Assembly (NCBI GenBank): GCA_944320745.1
Contig: CALUIN010000044.1
Location: forward strand, 1-64,000
Direction: 5' to 3'
DNA: 64,000 bases
DNA from: an uncultured Alloprevotella sp.
GTDB taxonomy: Bacteria > Bacteroidota > Bacteroidia > Bacteroidales > Bacteroidaceae
Positions 35,284 to 43,846 of the stretch are shown here, one piece after another. How positions within the stretch are numbered: position 1 is the first letter of the stretch; every line of letters begins with the position of its first letter. The notes beneath the pieces were generated by a model. That model saw nothing but the letters and a program-made list of their open reading frames with translations, did not search any database and had not been told where the DNA came from. The position numbers and the translations under genes were made by a program.

Positions 35284-35832
35284 TCAAGCTTCAGCAGGAG
35301 CTTCTCCTTCAGCGGGAGCTTCCGCATTTTCAGCGTTGACTTCGGCAGCTGCTGCCTCGCTGGCAGCCAGCTGTGCGGCTTTCTTTTCAGCCACCTTCTC
35401 TGCGATCTGTTCGTTCACTTTCTTTTCAGCCTCAAGGCGGGCGGCAGCTGCGGACTTGCGGGCCTCAGCCGTCTTGTTTACGATAGCTTCCTTCTTGGCT
35501 TCCTTTTCCTTCTTCCACGCCTCGAACTTGGCCTGCGCGGCAGCTTCGTCGAAAGCCCCCTTGCGCACACCTACACGGAGGTGCTTCATCAGCATTACGC
35601 CTTCATCGGAAAGGATGTTCCGAACCGTATCCGTAGGCTCTGCACCGGTCTCTACCCAATAGAGGGCACGGTCAAAGTTAAGATCAACCGTAGCAGGATT
35701 GGTGTTCGGGTTATACGTTCCGATTTTTTCGGTAAACTTACCATCACGTGGAGCTCTTACGTCTGCGATCACGATGCTGTAAAAAGCATAGCCCTTACGG
35801 CCGTGACGCTGTAATCTGATTTTTGTTGCCAT
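35284..35832 (-). CDS. rpsP: 30S ribosomal protein S16 with long acidic/alanine-rich tail
   Basis: Small-subunit ribosomal protein needed for 30S assembly. The first 80-90 residues ([47 protein letters not shown]) are ordinary S16. The remaining half of the 182 residues is a low-complexity tail rich in Ala, Glu and Lys that looks like a charged helix ending in EGEAPAEA. Tails of this kind are usual in Bacteroidetes S16; their job is unknown. Confidence 0.97.
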   Translation of the reverse strand: MATKIRLQRHGRKGYAFYSIVIADVRAPRDGKFTEKIGTYNPNTNPATVDLNFDRALYWVETGAEPTDTVRNILSDEGVMLMKHLRVGVRKGAFDEAAAQAKFEAWKKEKEAKKEAIVNKTAEARKSAAAARLEAEKKVNEQIAEKVAEKKAAQLAASEAAAAEVNAENAEAPAEGEAPAEA

Positions 35833-35886
35833 TAATTTTGGATATGATTAAGTTATTACTGGGTCGCTAACTCGTAGCGACGGCTG

Positions 35887-35894
35887 CAAAATTA
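35887..35894 (-). promoter_or_regulatory. -7 element (TAATTTTG) of rpsP
   Basis: Exact TAnnTTTG match on the minus strand, giving a leader of about 50 bases before the rpsP ATG. The expected -33 region is A+T-rich without a clear TTTG. Confidence 0.55.
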
Positions 35895-35944
35895 CATATT
35901 TTTTTTATTCTGTCGCGCATTGGGAATGGAAAATATGCAGGCTC

Positions 35945-37939
35945 CTACTTCTTACGGTCAATATGCAGGGCCATTCGGACAAAGAGCACGATGAGGACCA
36001 CGTAAGCCAGGAGGGAGACGGCCTGGCTCGCAGGATTGGCCAACCAGGTCTTGCTGGCGAAGTTTAATCCGCCGAACTGCAATCCTGCGCTCACTACCCC
36101 CATCAGCGCACCGCCGGCAATGAAGCCTGATGCGAGGAGAGTACCTTTTTCCTTGCGCTGCTCGTTGACCTCTGCATCCTTTGAGCGTGATCCGACCCAC
36201 CAGCTGATCATGCCACCTACCAGAAGCGGCAAATTGAGTTGCAGGGGTATGAACATACCGAGAGCAAAAGCCAATGCGGGGACTTTGAAGAAATTCAAAA
36301 CAATAGCGATCAGTACGCCGATACCGTAAAGTGCCCAAGGAGCGCTGCCGCCGCTCATCAGCGGTTCGATGACCGCTGCCATGGCGCGTGCCTGAGGAGC
36401 CGCCATCACGTCGGAGTTGTTCGGCGTGAAACCGTAGGCCTTGTTCAGAATCATGATAACGCCTGCTACGGTTGCCGCAGAGACTATGATACCCAGGAAT
36501 TTCAGCGTTTCTTGCTTTTGCGGCGTACTGCCCAGCCAATAGCCGATTTTCAGGTCGGTTACGAACGCGCCGGCGGAGGAAAGAGCCGTGCACACGACAC
36601 CGCCCATGACAAGCGCTGCAACCATGCCGCCTGTCCCCTTTAAGCCTACAAGCACCATAATAATGGAGGAAAGAATCAGTGTCATCAGCGTCATGCCGCT
36701 TACAGGGTTGGAACCCACAATAGCTATGGCGTTGGCGGCCACGGTAGTGAAAAGGAACGCGATAATGGCGACAATGAGCACACCGGTGATGGTGAACAAA
36801 AGGTTGCCTTCCATCACATCAAAGAAAAAGAACACGGCGGTAAGCGCGATGGCTACGAGCGAGCCGATACCTATAATCTTGATGGACAAATCCCGCTGGG
36901 TACGGGGAACCTGACGCTCTTCCTTTCCACCTTTCATCACCTTGCCCATCAAGGCGAAAGCGTTGCGGATGACGCCCCAGCTCTTGATTACGCCGATGAT
37001 GCCTGCGGCTGCGATGGCACCGATGCCTATGCTTTTGGCATAGTTGAACAGTTCCTCGGGACTGGCTGCACTGGCAGTCAGAGTGGCTCCTGCACTGCTG
37101 GCGTCGCTGACAACGAGATCGGGAAACAGCAAAGAGAGCCCCGGGACTATGATCCACCAGACGGAGATAGAGCCGATGCAGATAATGGCGGCATACTTCA
37201 AACCTACGATATAGCCCATGCCGAGCAGAGCCGCGCCGGTGTTAATACTGAAAACAAGTTTGGCTTTCTCAGCTATCGTCTGTCCGAAACCTACCATGCG
37301 CGAGGTGAAACACTCGTTCCAAGTGCCGAACGTCGCTACGGCAAAGTCGTAAAGCCCGCCGATCAGTCCCGCAAGCAGTAGCGGCTTGGTTTGCGCGCCG
37401 CTTTTCTCTCCCGAGAGCAGCACTTGCGTGGATGCAGTGGCTTCCGGGAAGGGGAATTTCCCGTGCATATCCTTCACGAAATACTTTCGGAACGGGATAA
37501 GGAACAGAATGCCGATGATGCCACCCAGGGCTGAAGAAAGGAAGATCTGTATGAAATCGATCGTTATTTCCGGATGGAGATTCTGGAGGATGTACAAAGC
37601 CGGCAAAGTGAAGATGGCACCGGCTACAATCATGCCGCTGCAGGCGCCAATGCTCTGGATGATCACATTTTCACCCAACGCGTTCTTACGCCGCGTGGCC
37701 CCGGTAATGCCGACGGCAATAATCGTAATCGGAATAGCGGCTTCGAACACTTGTCCGATTTTCAAGCCAAGATAGGCCGTTGCGGCTGAGAAAATAATTG
37801 TCATCAATAAGCCCCAGAAAACCGACCACGGCGTGACCTCGCGGTAAGTCTGTGACGGTTTCATCAAGGGAACATACTCCTCACCGTCACGCAGTTCGCG
37901 GTAGGCATTTTCGGGGAGAGACGTGTTCTTTTGTTTCAT
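35945..37939 (-). CDS. OPT-family oligopeptide transporter
   Basis: Inner-membrane transporter of 664 aa with about fourteen to sixteen hydrophobic helices. Family landmarks are TPWSVFWGLLMTIIFSAATAYLGLKIGQ near the N terminus, KYFVKDMHGKFPFPEATAS in the first half and MFIPLQLNLPLLVGGM in the last third. OPT members import small peptides or metal-chelate compounds; the substrate here is unknown. It follows nspC by 17 bases and is probably co-transcribed with it. Confidence 0.93.
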   Translation of the reverse strand: MKQKNTSLPENAYRELRDGEEYVPLMKPSQTYREVTPWSVFWGLLMTIIFSAATAYLGLKIGQVFEAAIPITIIAVGITGATRRKNALGENVIIQSIGACSGMIVAGAIFTLPALYILQNLHPEITIDFIQIFLSSALGGIIGILFLIPFRKYFVKDMHGKFPFPEATASTQVLLSGEKSGAQTKPLLLAGLIGGLYDFAVATFGTWNECFTSRMVGFGQTIAEKAKLVFSINTGAALLGMGYIVGLKYAAIICIGSISVWWIIVPGLSLLFPDLVVSDASSAGATLTASAASPEELFNYAKSIGIGAIAAAGIIGVIKSWGVIRNAFALMGKVMKGGKEERQVPRTQRDLSIKIIGIGSLVAIALTAVFFFFDVMEGNLLFTITGVLIVAIIAFLFTTVAANAIAIVGSNPVSGMTLMTLILSSIIMVLVGLKGTGGMVAALVMGGVVCTALSSAGAFVTDLKIGYWLGSTPQKQETLKFLGIIVSAATVAGVIMILNKAYGFTPNNSDVMAAPQARAMAAVIEPLMSGGSAPWALYGIGVLIAIVLNFFKVPALAFALGMFIPLQLNLPLLVGGMISWWVGSRSKDAEVNEQRKEKGTLLASGFIAGGALMGVVSAGLQFGGLNFASKTWLANPASQAVSLLAYVVLIVLFVRMALHIDRKK

Positions 37940-37956
37940 TATCTTTAGTATTTGAA

Positions 37957-39129
37957 TTAATCCATTCGTGTCTTGTAATCTTCGTACGCATATTCGCGGA
38001 GGACTTCCAGCCGGCCGTCGGAATGAAGAAGGGATAGGGCAGGGTGGTGAACGCCATTGAACATGTTTGTCTTGACGGTCGTGTAATGTATCATGTCCTC
38101 GAAGATGACGAGATCACCCGGCCGCAGTGTCTTGCGGAATTGCCAATAACCCATGAAATCTCCGCTCAGACAACTGTTTCCCCCCAGCCGATAGACGTCT
38201 GGAGCTGCCTTTTCGGCGTCTGCCATCTCGGCAGGGATAATGCTTGCTCCGCGCACTTCGGGCGTATAGGGCATTTCCAGGCAATCCGGCATGTGACAGG
38301 TGAAGCTGACGTTGAGAATAGCCGTTTGTATGCCATGATTTTCAACGATGTCGACAACCCGGCTGACCAAAGGACCAGTCTGCCAGGCAAATGCTGAGCC
38401 CGGTTCCATTATGAGGTGTAAATTGGGGTGGCGCGACTTGAAGTCCCGGAGAGTTTGTATGAGGTGGGATACGTCGTAATCCTTGCGCGTCATGAGATGG
38501 CCGCCTCCCAGATTGAGCCATTTCAATTGGGGGAGCCAGCGGCCGAATTTGGTTTCAATATGTTCCAGTGTCCGGGCAAGCGCATAGGATGAGCTTTCAC
38601 AGTGCGTGTGGGAATGGAACCCCTCTATGCCTTCGGGCAATTTGTCTGGAAGTTGCCCGGCCAGTATGCCGAAACGCGATCCCGGTGCACATGGATTATA
38701 AAGCTCAGTCTGTATCTCGCTGTATTCCGGATTGATGCGCAAGCCGGCGGAGTGGGTCCCTGCAACAAGCCGGGAACGGAACCGGTCAAACTGCAACAGG
38801 CTGTTGAAAATAATATGACGGCTGTACTTTAATATTTCATCAAAAGTATCGTCCTCATAAGCAGGAGAATAAGTGCTAGTTCTTGCACCAAACTCCTCAT
38901 AGGCCAGACGTGCTTCGTAGGGCGAGGAGGCCGTTGTCCCGGAAACGTATTCCCGAAAAATGGGAAATGTACGCCAATTGGCAAATGCCTTGAGCGCCAG
39001 GATGATTTCCACGCCGGTTTCCTCGGCTACCCTGCGAATCAGGGAAAGGTTGTGCCGCAATTTCTCTTCTTCGATGACATAAGACGGCACAGGCGCGTGG
39101 CAAGCAGCAAGGATCTGTTCTAAGTTCAT
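37957..39129 (-). CDS. nspC: Carboxynorspermidine/carboxyspermidine decarboxylase
   Basis: PLP enzyme of the alanine-racemase-fold decarboxylase family, last step of the carboxyspermidine route to spermidine or norspermidine. The 390-aa protein has the PLP lysine in ILALKAFANW (about 47), GFHSHTHCESS, LNLGGGHLMTRKDYD and the active-site region GNSCLSGDFMGYW. The partner carboxyspermidine dehydrogenase is not in the window. LysA at 52419 is a separate paralogue. Confidence 0.94.
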   Translation of the reverse strand: MNLEQILAACHAPVPSYVIEEEKLRHNLSLIRRVAEETGVEIILALKAFANWRTFPIFREYVSGTTASSPYEARLAYEEFGARTSTYSPAYEDDTFDEILKYSRHIIFNSLLQFDRFRSRLVAGTHSAGLRINPEYSEIQTELYNPCAPGSRFGILAGQLPDKLPEGIEGFHSHTHCESSSYALARTLEHIETKFGRWLPQLKWLNLGGGHLMTRKDYDVSHLIQTLRDFKSRHPNLHLIMEPGSAFAWQTGPLVSRVVDIVENHGIQTAILNVSFTCHMPDCLEMPYTPEVRGASIIPAEMADAEKAAPDVYRLGGNSCLSGDFMGYWQFRKTLRPGDLVIFEDMIHYTTVKTNMFNGVHHPALSLLHSDGRLEVLREYAYEDYKTRMD

Positions 39130-39143
39130 GAATTTGTGATGTT

Positions 39144-39188
39144 AAAAAAAGACAGGCATTGGCCTTTTGCGAAAGTCGATGCCTGTCT
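39144..39188 (-). terminator. Terminator of galE
   Basis: AGACAGGCAT pairs perfectly with ATGCCTGTCT; on the minus strand it is followed by TTTTTTTAAC. It lies between galE and nspC. Confidence 0.92.
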
Positions 39189-39213
39189 TGACCTGAAATT
39201 CATCAGAAGCTGA

Positions 39214-40254
39214 TTACATGATGCCTCTTTCGCGTAATTTCTTCTGCCAGTTCCAAGCGGAGGAAAGGGCTTCTTCCAACGTATGCTCAGCCTTCCAGCC
39301 CAGCACCTTATTGGCCTTGTCTACGTTGCCCCAAACCTTCTCGATGTCGCCCGGACGGCGAGGAGCTATCTTGTAGTTCAATTTGACGCCCGTGCACTTC
39401 TCAAACGTGTTGATCAGTTCGAACACACTCACACCATGACCGGTGCCGACGTTATAAATCTCGACGGGTTCCGTGTTCTTATCCTCAAGAATGCGGGCCA
39501 TGGCGGCTACGTGCGCCTTAGCCAAGTCTACGACATAGATAAAGTCGCGGATGCAAGAACCGTCGGGCGTGTCGTAATCATCGCCGAATACAGACAGACA
39601 TGGACGGATGCCGATAGCCGTCTGGGTGATGTAGGGAATGAGGTTGGCCGGTACGCCATTGGGCATTTCGCCGATCAGGGCGCTGGGGTGAGAACCAATC
39701 GGGTTGAAGTAACGCAGCAGAATTGCATTGAAGGATACACCGCTCTTGGCATAGTCTTCGATGATTTCCTCGTTAATCTGCTTTGTATTACCATAAGGGC
39801 TCTCTGCCTTCTGGATGGGTGCCTCTTCTGTTACAGGAAGATTCTCAGGCGCCGGCTGGCCATATACGGTGCAGGAGGAAGAGAAAATAAGGCCTTTGAC
39901 ATTGTACTTCGGCATGAGTTTGAGCACATTGATCAAGCTCATGATGTTGTTTTCATAGTATTTCAAAGGTTTCTCTACGCTCTCGCCGACGGCCTTGGAG
40001 GCTGCAAAATGAATAATGCCACTGATGCCAGGGTACTTTTGGAATACTGCTTCCATCTTGGGCAAGTCACAACAGTCAACTTCTTCAAAACTGGGGCGAA
40101 TGCCGGTGATCTGTTCGATACCATCGAGAACATCCGCCTTGGAATTAGACAGATTGTCAACGACAACTACGTCATAGCCGGCGTTCTGCAGTTCAACCGT
40201 CGTGTGCGAACCGATAAAACCGGTGCCACCCGTAACGAGAATTGTTTTTTTCAT
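39214..40254 (-). CDS. galE: UDP-glucose 4-epimerase
   Basis: Interconverts UDP-glucose and UDP-galactose (or the N-acetyl forms) with bound NAD. The 346-aa SDR protein begins MKKTILVTGGTGFIGSH (NAD loop) and has the catalytic Ser/Tyr-x3-Lys in FSSSCTVYG and SPYGNTKQ. The frame is open upstream to 40440, but the NAD loop and the -7 box at 40292-40299 fix the start at 40254. Confidence 0.96.
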   Translation of the reverse strand: MKKTILVTGGTGFIGSHTTVELQNAGYDVVVVDNLSNSKADVLDGIEQITGIRPSFEEVDCCDLPKMEAVFQKYPGISGIIHFAASKAVGESVEKPLKYYENNIMSLINVLKLMPKYNVKGLIFSSSCTVYGQPAPENLPVTEEAPIQKAESPYGNTKQINEEIIEDYAKSGVSFNAILLRYFNPIGSHPSALIGEMPNGVPANLIPYITQTAIGIRPCLSVFGDDYDTPDGSCIRDFIYVVDLAKAHVAAMARILEDKNTEPVEIYNVGTGHGVSVFELINTFEKCTGVKLNYKIAPRRPGDIEKVWGNVDKANKVLGWKAEHTLEEALSSAWNWQKKLRERGIM

Positions 40255-40291
40255 GGGGAATGAAATTTGTATGTGCTGATATTTTACTCTG

Positions 40292-40299
40292 CAAATGTA
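40292..40299 (-). promoter_or_regulatory. -7 element (TACATTTG) of galE
   Basis: Exact TAnnTTTG match on the minus strand, 38 bases before the galE ATG and immediately after the pyrF terminator. Confidence 0.55.
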
Positions 40300-40301
40300 G
40301 T

Positions 40302-40332
40302 AAAAAATGCTGTTCGCCATTTCGGGACAGCA
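40302..40332 (-). terminator. Terminator of the purM-prfA-pyrF operon
   Basis: TGCTGT pairs with ACAGCA around a 13-base loop and is followed on the minus strand by TTTTTT. It lies 17 bases past the pyrF stop. Confidence 0.75.
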
Positions 40333-40348
40333 GATTTTCTTGGATAAT

Positions 40349-41170
40349 TTATAGTTGGGCAAGAATTTCGGCCATGGACTGCTGCATGTCGTGCGCTTTC
40401 TCCAGCGCAGCCTCCGCATATTTCTCGGTGTTGTCCGCATAAATAATGCCGCGGGAGGAGTTTACCAACAGGCCGCAGTCTGGCAGTATGCCGTATTCGC
40501 ATACATCTTCGAGAGAACCACCCTGCGCCCCCACTCCGGGTACCAGGAGAAAGTGCCGGGGAGCGACCTTGCGCACCTGCTGAAAAGCCTTGCCCTGCGT
40601 TGCTCCGACGACATACATCATCTGCTCCTCGTCAGCCCAGTTCTGAGAAACTCGCAACACTTTTTCGAAAAGCAGCTCATCCTGCTTGTCGGATGTAAAC
40701 TGGAAGTCGGCCGAACCCTTATTGCTCGTCAAGGCTAACAGAATGATCCACTTCCCTTTATAGCCCAGGAACGGCGTAACGCTGTCTTCGCCCATATACG
40801 GGGAGACCGTGAGGGAATCTACGTCGAGCCATTCGAAAAAGGTGCGGGCGTACATGGCTGAAGTGTTGCCGATGTCACCACGCTTTGCGTCGGCAATGAT
40901 GAAATGCGATGGATATTCCTCCTTGAGATAACGGACGGTCTGTTCCAAATCGCGCCACCCCTCAAGACCACGGCTTTCGTAAAAAGCGAGATTGGGCTTA
41001 TAGGCAACGCAATATGGAGCTGTGGCATCAATGATGCTTTTATTGAAAGTGAAGACTGCGTCCGGCTGCCCTTGAAGGCAACCGGGAAGTTTCCGGACGT
41101 CGGTGTCGAGTCCAACGCAGAGGAAGGTCTTTTTCCGCAGAATCTGCTCGGCGAGTTCTTGTCTGTTCAT
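40349..41170 (-). CDS. pyrF: Orotidine 5'-phosphate decarboxylase
   Basis: Last step of UMP synthesis. The 273-aa protein is of the longer PyrF type: FLCVGLDTD at the N terminus, FNKSIIDAT, the catalytic [13 protein letters not shown] (Asp-Lys-Asp) and the phosphate-gripper region [10 protein letters not shown]. It starts 25 bases after prfA in an operon with purM. Confidence 0.96.
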   Translation of the reverse strand: MNRQELAEQILRKKTFLCVGLDTDVRKLPGCLQGQPDAVFTFNKSIIDATAPYCVAYKPNLAFYESRGLEGWRDLEQTVRYLKEEYPSHFIIADAKRGDIGNTSAMYARTFFEWLDVDSLTVSPYMGEDSVTPFLGYKGKWIILLALTSNKGSADFQFTSDKQDELLFEKVLRVSQNWADEEQMMYVVGATQGKAFQQVRKVAPRHFLLVPGVGAQGGSLEDVCEYGILPDCGLLVNSSRGIIYADNTEKYAEAALEKAHDMQQSMAEILAQL

Positions 41171-41195
41171 AGATCACGTATAAGTATTAAGATTA

Positions 41196-42308
41196 TTAGA
41201 GTTCAGTTTCCTTGAGCCGCTCCGCATTTTCAGCAACCGTCAGCCGGTCGATGCATTCCTGAATGTCACCGTCCAGAAATGCAGAAAGGTTGTAGGCGGT
41301 GAAGTTAATGCGATGGTCAGTCACACGGCCTTGAGGAAAATTGTATGTTCTGATTTTTGCAGACCTGTCACCGGTGGATACTAATGTCTTGCGGCGAGAT
41401 GCTATATTATTGATGTAAGTCTGATGCTCTCTGTCATAAATGTACGAACGCAGACGTACCAAAGCACGTTCTTTGTTTTTGGGCTGGTCACGCGTCTCCG
41501 TACATTCGATAAGTATTTCCTCTGATTTTCCGGTTTCCGGGTTTATCCAATTGTAACGCAGGCGTACACCTGACTCCACTTTGTTTACATTCTGGCCGCC
41601 AGCCCCACTCGACCGGAAGGTGTCCCATTTAATCGCACTCTCGTTAATATCGACCTCGAACGCCTCAGCTTCGGGAAGTACAGCGACCGTAGCTGCTGAA
41701 GTATGGATGCGACCCTGCGTTTCAGTTTGCGGAACGCGTTGAACGCGATGGACTCCACTCTCATATTTCAGCGTACCGTAGACATGTTCCCCCGTGACCG
41801 AACAGATGATCTCCTTAAATCCGCCCACACTGCCCTCGTTGGAACTCATGACCTGTAGGTTCCAGCCTTTCAACTCCGCATACTTGACATACATCCGGAA
41901 CAAGTCGCCGGCAAACAGCGCGGCTTCATCTCCGCCTGTACCGGCGCGGATTTCCAGAATAGCGTTTTTATTGTCTTCCGGATCTTCGTGAACAAGCAAT
42001 TGTCTCACTTCTTTCTCCAAGTCTGCCAATCGCTCTTCACACCGTGGAATTTCCTCTTTAGCCAGTTCCTTAAATTCCGGATCGGCTTTTCCGGATAGGT
42101 ATTCCTTGTATTCTGCCAAGTCCTCGCTGAGACGCAGGTATTCTTCCCTGGCGTGCATAAGCTTCTCCAGCTCCTTGTACTCTTTGGCAAGCCGGGTATA
42201 ACGTTGCTGGTTGGACAGGACTTCCGGCGAAGCGATTAAAGTGGTCACCTCGTCGTATCTATCCTTCAATTCATTAAGCCTGCTCAGAATTTTATCTTCG
42301 CCATTCAT
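41196..42308 (-). CDS. prfA: Peptide chain release factor 1
   Basis: Recognises UAA/UAG stop codons. The 370-aa protein has the GGQ catalytic loop in SSGAGGQNVNKVESGVRL (about residue 236) and the RF1-type codon-recognition domain before it (VPQTETQGRIHTSAATVAV). Its first 17 bases overlap the end of the small membrane-protein gene upstream. Confidence 0.96.
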   Translation of the reverse strand: MNGEDKILSRLNELKDRYDEVTTLIASPEVLSNQQRYTRLAKEYKELEKLMHAREEYLRLSEDLAEYKEYLSGKADPEFKELAKEEIPRCEERLADLEKEVRQLLVHEDPEDNKNAILEIRAGTGGDEAALFAGDLFRMYVKYAELKGWNLQVMSSNEGSVGGFKEIICSVTGEHVYGTLKYESGVHRVQRVPQTETQGRIHTSAATVAVLPEAEAFEVDINESAIKWDTFRSSGAGGQNVNKVESGVRLRYNWINPETGKSEEILIECTETRDQPKNKERALVRLRSYIYDREHQTYINNIASRRKTLVSTGDRSAKIRTYNFPQGRVTDHRINFTAYNLSAFLDGDIQECIDRLTVAENAERLKETEL

Positions 42309-42528
42309 TCCAGACTAATCTTAAAAAACAGACCAAGACACATACCCACCCCAACGATGATAATGTAGAAAAGATAATGCGTGCCCCCGTAGTGTCACCT
42401 ATTTGGAATGCCGAATATTCCCTTACGAGAAAATCTATCGAATTTAGACATAAGGCCACCAATACGATCAGGACCACGAGAGTCGCGCTTCCATTCAAGC
42501 TGACAACAATCCGCCATTTCTTCCTCAT
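42292..42528 (-). CDS. Small two-helix membrane protein
   Basis: Protein of 78 aa that I do not recognise. Two hydrophobic segments (about 8-31 and 53-71) are separated by a short loop (SFQIGDTTGAR-like region); both ends are basic or aromatic (RKKWRIV, RLVWNEWRR). It begins 20 bases after purM and overlaps prfA by 17 bases, so its place in the operon supports it as a real gene. Confidence 0.65.
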   Translation of the reverse strand: MRKKWRIVVSLNGSATLVVLIVLVALCLNSIDFLVREYSAFQIGDTTGARIIFSTLSSLGWVCVLVCFLRLVWNEWRR

Positions 42529-42548
42529 AACATCATTGGGAATTGGAA

Positions 42549-43721
42549 TTATTTATACTCAAAGGTTCCGTACTCGCTATGAATGGTGAGTGATTTCTCC
42601 CCTTCTTCAATGTGGCCGACGACCTGAGCCTCTATATGGAATTTATGGCAGAGGTCGATAACCTTATCCGCATTCTCGGGGGCTACATAGATTTCCAATC
42701 GGTGTCCCATGTTGAACACCTTATACATTTCCTGCCAATCCGTGCCACTCTCTTTGGCAATAATCTTAAACAGGGGCGGAATGGGGAACATATTATCCTT
42801 GACTACGCGGCAATTGCTGTTGACAGTGTGCAGGACTTTGGTCTGTGCGCCTCCCGTGCAGTGAACCATGCCATGTACTTGCTGCCTCATCTCATCCAGC
42901 AGTTGCTTGACCACCGGCGCATAGGTCCGGGTAGGAGACAGAACTAATTTGCCTACATTGACGGGGACATCGTTGACCGTGTCCATCAACTGATAGGAAC
43001 CGCTATACACCAGTTCTTCAGGTATGCTATGATCAAAACTTTCCGGATATTTCTTTGCGAGATATTTCGCAAAGACATCATGACGGGCAGAGGTTAAACC
43101 ATTGCTCCCCATGCCTCCGTTATATTCTTTCTCGTATGTGGCTTGACCGAAAGAGGCAACTCCTACGATAACATCGCCCGGGCGGATGTTGGCATTGTCA
43201 ATAACGTCGGAACGTTTCATCCGGCAGGTAACCGTGGAGTCTACAATTATGGTGCGCACCAGGTCGCCCACGTCGGCCGTTTCTCCTCCTGTACCATATA
43301 TACCGATGCCCATATCGCGCATTTGCTGAAGCAATTCTTCAGTGCCGTTAATGATTTCAGAAATCACCTCGCCGGGAATGTACATCTTGTTGCGCCCAAT
43401 CGTAGAGCTTACGAGAATATTATCAGTAGCTCCCACGCACAACAAATCGTCTACATTCATTATCAGCGCATCCTGGGCAATACCCTTCCATATTGACAGA
43501 TCGCCTGTCTCTTTCCAATACACGTATGCCAGGCTCGATTTGGTACCGGCCCCGTCGGCATGCATGATATTGCAATAGTCCGGATCTCCGCATAGAATAT
43601 CCGGAATGATTTTACAAAAAGCCTGTGGATAAAGTCCCTTGTCTATATGCTTGATGGCATTGTGCACATCCTCCTTCATGGCAGAGACGCCACGCAGTAT
43701 ATACCTTTGCTGCTTCTCCAT
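42549..43721 (-). CDS. purM: Phosphoribosylformylglycinamidine cyclo-ligase (AIR synthetase)
   Basis: Fifth step of purine synthesis: ATP-dependent closure of FGAM to AIR. The 390-aa protein has a PurM-fold with HADGAGTKSSLAY, DDLLCVGATDN, GIYGTGGETADVGDLVRT and a C-terminal FNMGHRLEIYV. This wording differs from the shorter E. coli PurM but is usual for Bacteroidetes. ATG 43721 is chosen over an open extension to 43766 because family similarity starts there. It heads the operon with prfA and pyrF. Confidence 0.9.
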   Translation of the reverse strand: MEKQQRYILRGVSAMKEDVHNAIKHIDKGLYPQAFCKIIPDILCGDPDYCNIMHADGAGTKSSLAYVYWKETGDLSIWKGIAQDALIMNVDDLLCVGATDNILVSSTIGRNKMYIPGEVISEIINGTEELLQQMRDMGIGIYGTGGETADVGDLVRTIIVDSTVTCRMKRSDVIDNANIRPGDVIVGVASFGQATYEKEYNGGMGSNGLTSARHDVFAKYLAKKYPESFDHSIPEELVYSGSYQLMDTVNDVPVNVGKLVLSPTRTYAPVVKQLLDEMRQQVHGMVHCTGGAQTKVLHTVNSNCRVVKDNMFPIPPLFKIIAKESGTDWQEMYKVFNMGHRLEIYVAPENADKVIDLCHKFHIEAQVVGHIEEGEKSLTIHSEYGTFEYK

Positions 43722-43771
43722 AATTATTTGAACGCTGACTTGTTGATTGGTTAGACTATGTGACAACGATG

Positions 43772-43779
43772 CAAAGTTA
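43772..43779 (-). promoter_or_regulatory. -7 element (TAACTTTG) of purM
   Basis: Exact TAnnTTTG match on the minus strand, about 47 bases of leader before the purM start. It is divergent from the esterase promoter 60 bases away. Confidence 0.55.
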
Positions 43780-43833
43780 CTAGAAAAAAAGTTTTTTTCT
43801 AAGGCTTGGGACGTTTTTGTGTCGAGAATGTAT

Positions 43834-43841
43834 TACATTTG
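43834..43841 (+). promoter_or_regulatory. -7 element (TACATTTG) abutting the esterase start
   Basis: Exact TAnnTTTG match whose last G is only five bases before the ATG at 43847, so transcription would begin at or within a few bases of the start codon. The TTTG at 43816-43819 is too close (14 bases) for a standard -33. Confidence 0.45.
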
Positions 43842-43846
43842 CGTGT

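Noticed and set aside
39283-40263. A 326-codon plus-strand frame opposite galE
   Set aside because: It is the antisense shadow of a clear UDP-glucose epimerase and has no motif of its own.
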